From positions 1 through 38,167 of the forward strand of contig JAGCPC010000005.1 in the NCBI GenBank assembly GCA_017642485.1: DNA of 38,167 nucleotides, in the 5' to 3' direction. The notes under the pieces are model-generated. The model did not search any database, was not told the origin of the DNA, and saw nothing but the letters and a program-made list of their open reading frames with translations. The DNA comes from Prevotella sp. (GTDB taxonomy: Bacteria > Bacteroidota > Bacteroidia > Bacteroidales > Bacteroidaceae). A program made the position numbers and the translations under genes. Shown one piece after another: positions 31,710 to 38,167 of this stretch (position 1 is the stretch's first letter; the number at the start of each line of letters is the position of its first letter).

Positions 31710-32024
31710 TTAGTGTTTCTTCCAACCTGGGTTATGACGTTCTGCAAGTTCGGCTGCCATATCCTCTATGCGCAATCCCTTAGAGGTGAGGAGCACTATA
31801 AGATGATACAGCATGTCGGAACCTTCGTATATCAGTCGGTCATTGGTTCCGTTTGTTGCCTCGATGACGAGTTCAAGAGCCTCTTCGCCTACTTTCTGCG
31901 CCATACGATTCAGTCCATCCTTAAACAAAGAAGTAGTGTAACTACCCTCTGGCATTTCTTTATAACGTGTTTCAATAAAGTCCTGCAACTCTGACAGGAA
32001 CAAGAGCGGATTTTTCTCTTCCAT
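31710..32024 (-). CDS. hisE: Phosphoribosyl-ATP pyrophosphatase
   Basis: 104 residues, all-alpha MazG-like enzyme for the second step of histidine synthesis. SYTTSLFKDGLNRMAQKVGE, EALELVIEAT and YEGSDMLYHLIVLL carry the metal-binding Glu/Asp residues. In many Bacteroides it is fused to hisI; here it is separate. It begins 56 bases after the hisI stop, across a repeat-filled spacer. Confidence 0.96.
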   Translation of the reverse strand: MEEKNPLLFLSELQDFIETRYKEMPEGSYTTSLFKDGLNRMAQKVGEEALELVIEATNGTNDRLIYEGSDMLYHLIVLLTSKGLRIEDMAAELAERHNPGWKKH

Positions 32025-32043
32025 TTATACCTATTTTATTCTT

Positions 32044-32083
32044 TTAAACCTTTGAACTTCTGAACCTTTGAACTTTCAAACTA
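32044..32083. repeat. CTTTGAAC repeat between hisI and hisE
   Basis: Units AACCTTTGAAC, TTCTGAAC, CTTTGAAC and TTTCAAAC follow in tandem and fill the spacer. Its position, where hisI and hisE are fused in relatives, is notable. Confidence 0.75.
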
Positions 32084-32392
32084 TTTATTCTCTTCTCCCC
32101 AACAAGTATCGGTACCTGTGTGGCAAGTGGGACCGTGAGGATGTACCTTCACCAGCAGTGTATCATTATCACAATCGACCTTTATATCTACCAAGTCGAG
32201 GAAGTTGCCACTCGTCTCGCCCTTCGTCCACAGACATTTTCTGCCCCTGCTCCAGAAGGTCACCTTACCAGTATCGATGGTTTTCTGCAGTGCCTCTTCA
32301 TTCATGTAGCCCAGCATCAACACATTCTTTGTTACTGCGTCCTGTATGATGGCGGGTACCAGTCCCCCACCCTTTTCAAAATCTATCTTCAT
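32081..32392 (-). CDS. hisI: Phosphoribosyl-AMP cyclohydrolase
   Basis: 103 residues from ATG 32392, which overlaps the hisF stop (ATGA). An upstream extension to 32422 is not needed. Third step of histidine synthesis. [32 protein letters not shown] and the zinc/magnesium ligands DCDNDTLL and CHTGTDTCW are all present. Confidence 0.96.
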   Translation of the reverse strand: MKIDFEKGGGLVPAIIQDAVTKNVLMLGYMNEEALQKTIDTGKVTFWSRGRKCLWTKGETSGNFLDLVDIKVDCDNDTLLVKVHPHGPTCHTGTDTCWGEENK

Positions 32393-33141
32393 CTTACTAC
32401 TATTCCTTCTTTCTTCAACCATGCTTTAAGTTCGGGAATGGGTATCTCACCGAAGTGAAACACTGAGGCAGCGAGAGCAGCATCAGCCTTACCCACAGTG
32501 AAGGCATCACGGAAATGCTCTTTCTTTCCTGCTCCCCCACTTGCAATAATTGGAATGGGCAATGCATCGGCAAGCATGGCGAGTGCCTCATTGGCAAATC
32601 CATGCTTCACACCATCGTGGTTCATTGATGTGAAGAGTATCTCTCCTGCTCCCCTGTCGGCCACCTCTTTCGCCCAGTCTAATAGAGTGCGTTCCACACG
32701 TATCCTACCTCCATTGATGTAGCAGTGCCATCCATCGTCATCCATACGTGCATCGATGGCACAAACACATACCTGCGAACCGAAGCGTGTTGATATCTCA
32801 TTTATAAACTCCGGACGACGCAGTGCTGCGCTGTTTACACTTACCTTGTCAGCTCCTGCTTCCAGCATCCTATCCACGTCTTCTATGGCGTTTATGCCTC
32901 CTCCCACAGTGAACGGTATATTTATTTCACGTGCCACTCTTGTCACCATGTCAGTAAAAGTCTTTCGACCTTCATGTGAGGCTGTGATGTCAAGATAGCA
33001 CAGTTCATCGGCACCTGCATCACTGTAAGCCTTGCCCAGTTCTACAGGATCGCCTGCAGAACGCAGGTTGACGAAGTTGGTGCCTTTTACCGTCTCACCA
33101 TTCTTTACATCCAAACATGGTATGATTCTTTTTGCAAGCAA
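32389..33141 (-). CDS. hisF: Imidazole glycerol phosphate synthase, cyclase subunit
   Basis: 250-residue TIM barrel that combines ammonia from HisH with PRFAR to make imidazole glycerol phosphate and AICAR. Catalytic Asp11 is in [15 protein letters not shown], and the second Asp in [11 protein letters not shown] (near 130). Phosphate loops [10 protein letters not shown] and [11 protein letters not shown] are seen. It lies 13 bases after hisA and overlaps hisI by four bases. Confidence 0.97.
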   Translation of the reverse strand: MLAKRIIPCLDVKNGETVKGTNFVNLRSAGDPVELGKAYSDAGADELCYLDITASHEGRKTFTDMVTRVAREINIPFTVGGGINAIEDVDRMLEAGADKVSVNSAALRRPEFINEISTRFGSQVCVCAIDARMDDDGWHCYINGGRIRVERTLLDWAKEVADRGAGEILFTSMNHDGVKHGFANEALAMLADALPIPIIASGGAGKKEHFRDAFTVGKADAALAASVFHFGEIPIPELKAWLKKEGIVVR

Positions 33142-33154
33142 TTTCTTTCGTTCG

Positions 33155-33868
33155 TTAATTTGTTATTTCGTCTATTTGTATCTTTCCCTCGTAGTATGCT
33201 TTGCCGAATACAACTGCTGGTATCCCTGCCCTATCGAGGTTTGTTATGTCGTCATTACATCCCACACCACCTGAGGCTATCAGATGTATATGTGGATACT
33301 CAGCCATTATCTGCTTATAGAGCTCTATGGCAGGTCCCTCAAGCGTACCGTCCTTGCTTATCTCGGTGCAAAGCACGTTCTTCACACCCATTTCGATATA
33401 TTTCTTCAGGAAAGGAATCAACTCCTCCTCAGAGTCTTCTTTCCACCCGTTTATGCTTATTTTGCCATTTCTCACATCAGCGCCGAGCACTATCTTATCC
33501 GCTCCATACTTGGTGATCCACTCCTCGCAGAGTTGCGGATTAGTTACTGCTATGCTTCCAAGCGTCACCATCGTAGCACCGGCATTAAAAGCTTTCTCTA
33601 TATCTTCTGCTGTCTTAATACCACCACCGAAGTCCACTATCAGCGAGGTGTTATCAGTGATGGCTCTCAGTACAGCATCATTGACTATATGTTTCGACTT
33701 TGCTCCATCAAGATCTACCACGTGCAGACGCTTAAAACCCAGTTTCTCAAACTCTTTAGCTTGAGCCACAGGATCTTCATTATATATTTTCTGTGTGCCA
33801 TAGTCGCCCTTGGTAAGTCTCACGCACTTACCTCCTATAAGGTCTATGGCTGGTATCATTTCTATCAT
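33155..33868 (-). CDS. hisA: Phosphoribosylformimino-5-aminoimidazole carboxamide ribotide isomerase
   Basis: 237-residue TIM barrel for the fourth step of histidine synthesis. [19 protein letters not shown] holds the catalytic Asp, [13 protein letters not shown] and [11 protein letters not shown] the phosphate loops, and [13 protein letters not shown] the second catalytic Asp. It is 15 bases from hisH on the same strand. Confidence 0.97.
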   Translation of the reverse strand: MIEMIPAIDLIGGKCVRLTKGDYGTQKIYNEDPVAQAKEFEKLGFKRLHVVDLDGAKSKHIVNDAVLRAITDNTSLIVDFGGGIKTAEDIEKAFNAGATMVTLGSIAVTNPQLCEEWITKYGADKIVLGADVRNGKISINGWKEDSEEELIPFLKKYIEMGVKNVLCTEISKDGTLEGPAIELYKQIMAEYPHIHLIASGGVGCNDDITNLDRAGIPAVVFGKAYYEGKIQIDEITN

Positions 33869-33883
33869 CTGAATCCTTATTCT

Positions 33884-34495
33884 TTATCTATCCAATTCAA
33901 TGAAATTACGCAGTATCGTCTCGCCGACGGCACCGCTCTTTTCTGGATGAAACTGTGTAGCGTAGAAATTATCCTTGTGAATAGCAGCAGAATAGTCAAG
34001 GGTGAAGTTCGTCTTTGCTATCGTAAATTCCTCATGCAGTGGAACATAGTATGAGTGTACGAAATACACGAAATCGCCATCATTCAAGCCTTTGAACAGA
34101 GGGTTAACGTTAAGGTTAAGGTTAACGTTAATAGAATTCCATCCCATCTGCGGAACTTTATCCTCATGTCGCTGTGGCACGAATCGTTTTACCTCCATTG
34201 GGAATATACCAAGGCAGTCTGTACCTCCTTCTTCGGAGTGTCTGCACATCAACTGCTGTCCTATGCATATTCCCAACACAGGTTGCTTCAAGTCACATAT
34301 CACTCTGTCCAGCCCATGCTCTCGCAGATAGCTCATTGCGTGACTGGCCTCGCCCTGTCCTGGAAATATCACACGATCCGCCTTCATCAGTTCGTCTGCA
34401 TCATCTGTCCATATAGGTTCTATGCCCAGACGTTTCACAGCATTGATTACACTGAATACGTTACCAGCATTATATTTTACTATAGCTACATTCAT
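33884..34495 (-). CDS. hisH: Imidazole glycerol phosphate synthase, glutaminase subunit, with repeat-encoded loop
   Basis: 203 residues from ATG 34495 (MNVAIVKYNAGNVFS); the frame opens earlier with a TTG at 34504 inside the end of rho. It is a class I glutaminase feeding ammonia to HisF. The nucleophile is C77 in GICIGQQLM, with His and Glu in FHPEKSG near the C-terminus. Between MGWNS and PLFKGL, where relatives have only a few residues, the protein reads INVNLNLNVN (about 122-131). This is encoded by the GTTAAC/GTTAAG repeat at 34103-34132. The frame and catalytic triad are kept. The ATG lies six bases after the rho stop. Confidence 0.96.
   Translation of the reverse strand: MNVAIVKYNAGNVFSVINAVKRLGIEPIWTDDADELMKADRVIFPGQGEASHAMSYLREHGLDRVICDLKQPVLGICIGQQLMCRHSEEGGTDCLGIFPMEVKRFVPQRHEDKVPQMGWNSINVNLNLNVNPLFKGLNDGDFVYFVHSYYVPLHEEFTIAKTNFTLDYSAAIHKDNFYATQFHPEKSGAVGETILRNFIELDR
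34103..34132 (-). repeat. In-frame GTTAAC/GTTAAG repeat in hisH
   Basis: Five hexamer units (GTTAAC, GTTAAG, GTTAAG, GTTAAC, GTTAAT) in tandem, with internal palindromes such as TTAACGTTAA. They encode alternating Asn, Val and Leu. The period of 6 keeps the frame regardless of copy number. Confidence 0.85.
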
Positions 34496-34500
34496 TTCGC

Positions 34501-36249
34501 TCAACTGTTCATCGCCATAAGAAATTCCTGGTTATCTCTTGTACGCACCATCAGATTATGTATCTGCTGCATTGCCTCTGTAGAGTTCATATCCGAGATG
34601 CTCTTACGCAGTATCCACATACGGTTGATGGTAGTCTCATCATGTAGCAGGTCATCACGACGTGTACTTGATGCGATAAGATTGACTGCTGGGAAGATAC
34701 GCTTGTTGGCAAGTTGGCGGTCGAGCTGCAACTCTGAGTTACCCGTACCCTTAAACTCCTCAAATATCACCTCATCCATCTTACTGCCCGTATCTGTCAA
34801 TGCAGTTGCTATTATGGTCAGCGAACCACCATTCTCTATATTACGTGCTGCACCGAAGAAGCGCTTTGGCTTCTGCAGAGCGTTGGCATCGACACCACCA
34901 GTGAGCACCTTGCCCGATGCTGGAGCCACAGTATTGTATGCACGTGCCAAACGTGTTATAGAGTCAAGGAATATCACAACATCATGACCGCACTCCACCA
35001 GTCTCTTAGCTTTTTCGAGTACCAGTCCAGCGATTTTCACGTGGCGGTCAGCAGGTTCGTCAAATGTTGATGCTATCACCTCCGCATTCACCGTACGCGC
35101 CATATCGGTAACCTCCTCTGGTCGTTCATCGATGAGGAGCATCATGATGTATGCTTCTGGGTGATTAGCGGCAATAGCATTAGCTATATCCTTCATCAGT
35201 ATAGTCTTACCAGTCTTTGGTTGTGACACGATAAGTGAGCGCTGTCCCTTACCTATTGGAGAGAAAAGATCTACTATACGTGTTGATATGTTTGTTGCAC
35301 GCGGATCACCACACAGATTAAACTTCTCCTCTGGGAAGAGTGGCGTAAGATTCTCAAAAGATATACGATCACGAATATCCTTAGGATCTCTTCCGTTCAC
35401 CTTCAACAGAGTCGTCATAGTGAAATATTTCTCACCTCCACGTGGTGGTCTCACACTACACTCCACGACATCGCCTGTCTTAAGGAAGTTTGCGCGTATC
35501 TGTTGCACAGTAAGATGCACATCGTCAGGTGATGACAGATAGTTATAGTCGCTGGAGCGTAGGAATCCATATCCATCTGGCATTATCTCCAGCAGTCCGT
35601 TCGCCTTTATGATATCCGAGAAATCATACTCGCTCTCACCACTTCCACCTGCTTGCCCATCATATGTCACAGAAAGATTATCTGCCGTATTAGGGTTATC
35701 AAACATGTCGTAGTAAGGTATCACGGCATTGTCTTCTACCGGAATATCCTGTACGATTATGAAATCTGTATCATCATCAGGAGCATCACTCCACTGTTGC
35801 TCGTTAGCTGCACTCTGTGACTGCACCTTTGACTGCAATCTCTCTATAAGACTCATCGATTGCTGTTCATCAGTCTCGTCATCTGCATCCTCACCTACTC
35901 CAAATAAAGCTTCTGGTACATCCTCGTCTATCATCTCTGCTGCAGCCTTTTTCTGGTTATTCTCTGCCAGAGCGGCCGCTGCCAGTTCTGCAGCGGCTAT
36001 AATCTCGTCTTTTGTACGCCTTATTCTCTTACGCCTTGGAGTTGTTTCTGCCTCCCCTTCTGTCTGGGCAACAGATGCAACATCAGACGCCGCCTCTGGT
36101 ACAGCAGATACAGCGTCCTCAGCAGACTTCTGCAGAGCTTCCTGTTCGGCCGCAATTCTTGCGCGTTCTGCTAATTCTGCCTTACTTGGTCTTCCACGTT
36201 TCTTTTTTGGAGCAGTCTCCATATTCTCTGATACTTCGTTAGCCATCAT
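34501..36249 (-). CDS. rho: Transcription termination factor Rho with long disordered N-terminus
   Basis: 582 residues against ~419 in E. coli. Rho is a ring-shaped RNA-dependent ATPase that ends transcription. The first ~200 residues are low in complexity, Ala/Glu/Asp-rich, with an AT-hook-like [11 protein letters not shown] near 15-25 and a basic RRKRIRR patch. The RNA-binding cold-shock-like domain follows ([20 protein letters not shown]). Walker A is [15 protein letters not shown] (near 340), then [10 protein letters not shown], the R loop with ARAYN and the Q loop [13 protein letters not shown]. In Bacteroides thetaiotaomicron a comparable disordered part of Rho is known to drive condensate formation. 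The gene begins the rho-hisHAFIE run from a consensus promoter. The second codon is also ATG. Confidence 0.97.
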   Translation of the reverse strand: MMANEVSENMETAPKKKRGRPSKAELAERARIAAEQEALQKSAEDAVSAVPEAASDVASVAQTEGEAETTPRRKRIRRTKDEIIAAAELAAAALAENNQKKAAAEMIDEDVPEALFGVGEDADDETDEQQSMSLIERLQSKVQSQSAANEQQWSDAPDDDTDFIIVQDIPVEDNAVIPYYDMFDNPNTADNLSVTYDGQAGGSGESEYDFSDIIKANGLLEIMPDGYGFLRSSDYNYLSSPDDVHLTVQQIRANFLKTGDVVECSVRPPRGGEKYFTMTTLLKVNGRDPKDIRDRISFENLTPLFPEEKFNLCGDPRATNISTRIVDLFSPIGKGQRSLIVSQPKTGKTILMKDIANAIAANHPEAYIMMLLIDERPEEVTDMARTVNAEVIASTFDEPADRHVKIAGLVLEKAKRLVECGHDVVIFLDSITRLARAYNTVAPASGKVLTGGVDANALQKPKRFFGAARNIENGGSLTIIATALTDTGSKMDEVIFEEFKGTGNSELQLDRQLANKRIFPAVNLIASSTRRDDLLHDETTINRMWILRKSISDMNSTEAMQQIHNLMVRTRDNQEFLMAMNS

Positions 36250-36331
36250 ATAATTGTGATTGAAATATGGTTCGTGGCGTTATTATGTATATTAAGAAAG
36301 TGCCACAAACGCTTTCGGTGTATTATCTCTG

Positions 36332-36363
36332 CAAAGGTACTGTTTTTTTTCTTATTACGCAAA
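36332..36363 (-). promoter_or_regulatory. rho promoter
   Basis: On the minus strand TTTG (36363-36360), a 20-base spacer and TACCTTTG (36339-36332). The leader is about 75 bases. Rho often controls its own leader, but I see no diagnostic structure. Confidence 0.8.
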
Positions 36364-36403
36364 AATAGCAAAAGCATAATCCTTTGTGTTAAATATAATT
36401 AAC

Positions 36404-36441
36404 AAAAAAGTCAGCAGCTATCGCATTTGATAGCCGCTGAC
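36404..36441 (-). terminator. Terminator after the EF-G paralogue
   Basis: Read on the minus strand, GTCAGCGGCTATC pairs with GATAGCTGCTGAC (12 of 13 pairs) around a six-base loop and is followed by TTTTTTGTT. It separates the EF-G gene from the rho promoter. Confidence 0.88.
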
Positions 36442-36468
36442 ATCCTTTTAGTCTATACTGAGGAGCAG

Positions 36469-38167
36469 TTACTCTTCCTCCTTCTCTGCATTCTCTGCTA
36501 TGAGCTGCTGCTGCAGTTCGTTAGGCAGCAGTTCGTAAGAAGAGAACTTGGTAGAGAATGATGCCCTACCGCCTGTGAGGCTGGAGAGTGAGATGCTATA
36601 GTTGCTAAGCTCCTTGAGAGGTATCTTAGCCTGAAGCTTCTGATAGCCATTCTCCATATCCATACCCATGATGAGGGCACGACGACCCTGGAGGTCGCTC
36701 ATCACGTCACCCGTCATGTCGGCTGGCACATATACCTCGAGGTCGTAGATAGGCTCCAGAATCTTTGGAGCAGCTGCCTTGAATGCCTCAGAGAACGCGT
36801 TACGTGCTGCGAGCATGAATGAGAGCTCGTTAGAGTCAACTGGGTGCATCTTGCCGTCATAGACGATAACACGAACGTCACGAGCATAAGAGCCTGTCAG
36901 AGGTCCACGTTCCATCTTCTCCATCACACCCTTCAGGATAGCTGGCATGAAGCGCATATCGATAGCACCACCAACAACGGTATTGATGAATACGAGCTTT
37001 CCACCCCACTCGAGGTCTATCTCCTCACGTGACTTGATGTTACACTTCACCTCCTGACCGTTGAGCTTGTAGGTCGTTGGATCAGGCATGCCGTCAGCAT
37101 AAGGTTCTACAATAAGGTGTACCTCACCAAACTGTCCTGCACCGCCTGACTGCTTCTTGTGGCGATACTCTGCCTGAGCACTCTTGGTGATGGTCTCACG
37201 ATATGGAATGCGTGGCTCGAGATACTCTATCTGAATCTTGTCGATATTCTCAAGGCGCCACTTGAGGGTACGGAGGTGGAACTCACCCTGACCACGAACG
37301 ATGGTCTGGCGCAATTCCTTTGACTGCTCAACCACCCATGTTGGGTCTTCCTGACGCATACGTGTGAGAGCGCTCATCATCTTCTCGGTGTCAGCCTCGT
37401 TCTTTGCCTTTATGGCACGTGAATACTTAGGATTAGGATATGTCACGAAGTCGAAGCGGTTCTCACAGTCCTTACCATTAAGGGTATTGCCCGTCTTTAC
37501 ATCTTTCAATTTAACGGTACAGCCGATGTCGCCTGCTACCATCTCGTCAACAGGAATACGGGTAGCACCAGCAGCAGCAAAAATCTGTCCGATGCGCTCC
37601 TTGGAACCACGGTCAGCATTGGTAAGGTCGTCACCTGACTTTATCTTACCGCTCATAACCTTGAAGTACTGCACCTCGCCGATATGAGGCTCTACGCCGG
37701 TCTTGAAGAAATAAACAGACTCAGGACCGTTGGCATCGATAGCTACCTCCTCGCCACGAGTGTTGTGCACCTTAGGCATCTCGTCAACATGAGGTACCAC
37801 ATTGCCCAGGAACTCCATCAAGCGGCGAACGCCCATGTCCTTGCCTGCACAAACGCAGAATACTGGGTAAATGCTGCGAGTAACAAGTCCCTTGCGGATG
37901 CCCTCACGCAGTTCGTCCTCAGTAAGAGTTTCTGTCTCAAAGAACTTCTCCATCAGTCCCTCGTCATTCTCGGCAGCAGCCTCTACGAGAGCCTTGTGAA
38001 GCTCCATAGCCTTATCCATCTCCTCAGCTGGGATTTCCTCGATGGTAGGAGCACCACCGTCAGGACCCCACGAATACTTCTTCATGAGAAGCACATCGAT
38101 GAGTGAGTTGAAGCCAGGACCTTCATTAAGTGGATACTGTATAGGGGTAACCTTTGAGCCATAAATC
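36469..38167 (-). CDS. Elongation factor G paralogue, 5' end outside the window
   Basis: About 565 C-terminal residues are present; the frame is open to the right edge, so most of the GTPase domain is missing from view. The visible part starts SKVTPIQYPLNEGPGFNSLI. Domain II follows, then III (QGEFHLRTLKWRLE), IV (YRETITKSAQAEYRHKKQSGGAGQFGEV, in part) and V (LQGRRALIMGMDME). The domain IV tip region and final SFSTKFSSYELLP are typical of EF-G. No rpsL, rpsG or tuf lies nearby. It may be the second EF-G (EF-G2) found in Bacteroides beside the str-operon copy. The GTPase motifs that would decide this are not in the window. Confidence 0.85.
   Translation of the reverse strand, partial: IYGSKVTPIQYPLNEGPGFNSLIDVLLMKKYSWGPDGGAPTIEEIPAEEMDKAMELHKALVEAAAENDEGLMEKFFETETLTEDELREGIRKGLVTRSIYPVFCVCAGKDMGVRRLMEFLGNVVPHVDEMPKVHNTRGEEVAIDANGPESVYFFKTGVEPHIGEVQYFKVMSGKIKSGDDLTNADRGSKERIGQIFAAAGATRIPVDEMVAGDIGCTVKLKDVKTGNTLNGKDCENRFDFVTYPNPKYSRAIKAKNEADTEKMMSALTRMRQEDPTWVVEQSKELRQTIVRGQGEFHLRTLKWRLENIDKIQIEYLEPRIPYRETITKSAQAEYRHKKQSGGAGQFGEVHLIVEPYADGMPDPTTYKLNGQEVKCNIKSREEIDLEWGGKLVFINTVVGGAIDMRFMPAILKGVMEKMERGPLTGSYARDVRVIVYDGKMHPVDSNELSFMLAARNAFSEAFKAAAPKILEPIYDLEVYVPADMTGDVMSDLQGRRALIMGMDMENGYQKLQAKIPLKELSNYSISLSSLTGGRASFSTKFSSYELLPNELQQQLIAENAEKEEE

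Noticed and set aside
31700..31747. 16-residue N-terminal extension of ftsE
   Set aside because: It overlaps the end of hisE, and the standard beginning is the internal MLIRYKN.
33284..34054. Plus-strand open frame of 256 codons opposite hisA and hisH
   Set aside because: It lies wholly opposite hisA and hisH, whose frames are certain; no family features.
34055..34987. Plus-strand open frame of 310 codons opposite hisH and rho
   Set aside because: It is antisense to two clear, conserved genes. The translated sequence has no recognisable motif, and it has the composition of a reverse-complement shadow.

Overview
The window looks like chromosomal DNA of a Bacteroidales bacterium, most likely a member of the Prevotella group. 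Several genes have promoters of the Bacteroidetes type (TTTG, 19-20 bases, TAnnTTTG). Shine-Dalgarno sites are mostly absent. The gene content also fits: a fused NfnAB-type ferredoxin:NADP oxidoreductase, a class III fructose-bisphosphatase, separate hisI and hisE, a long disordered Rho, and a P5-like protein. No rRNA, tRNA, CRISPR array, insertion sequence or prophage was found.

Layout. Bases 1-6954 (+) carry serS, the NfnAB fusion, a nucleoside phosphorylase, a DUF486 membrane protein and mnmE. Bases 7027-10102 (-) form an accessory island: a hipBA toxin-antitoxin pair, three truncated gene remnants (DUF1653, DUF1294, RhuM) and an unknown 297-residue protein. Bases 10103-11265 hold a structured AT-rich spacer and a P5-like gene with a strong ribosome binding site. 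Bases 11370-18109 (-) are a six-gene run from one good promoter: a small protein, a PlsC-type acyltransferase, a large secreted amidase-fold protein, a small protein, a YgiQ-type radical SAM protein and a glutathione peroxidase. Bases 18182-23211 (+) carry proS, a His-rich tail-anchored protein, an aquaporin, rpsF-rpsR-rplI and fabD. Bases 23285-36363 (-) carry rho, hisHAFIE, ftsE, lysC, lysA, two odd glycosyltransferases, class III fbp, a small membrane protein and a GNAT acetyltransferase. The right edge cuts an EF-G paralogue.

The most unusual signal is a system of short repeats. Many spacers between genes consist largely of imperfect 6-14 base tandem repeats, each spacer with its own unit. 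The same kind of sequence also lies in frame inside genes. A 57-base element is identical in mnmE and in the ygiQ-like gene, read in the same frame in both, and encodes SSDAKLRLQGKK flanked by repeats of the heptamer AACCTCA. A different palindromic element sits in the P5-like gene, and a TTAACG/TTAACC repeat sits in hisH. All appear to fall in surface loops outside catalytic motifs. This resembles in principle the Rickettsia palindromic elements that insert in frame into genes. That parallel is inference; the identity and reading frames are read directly from the sequence.
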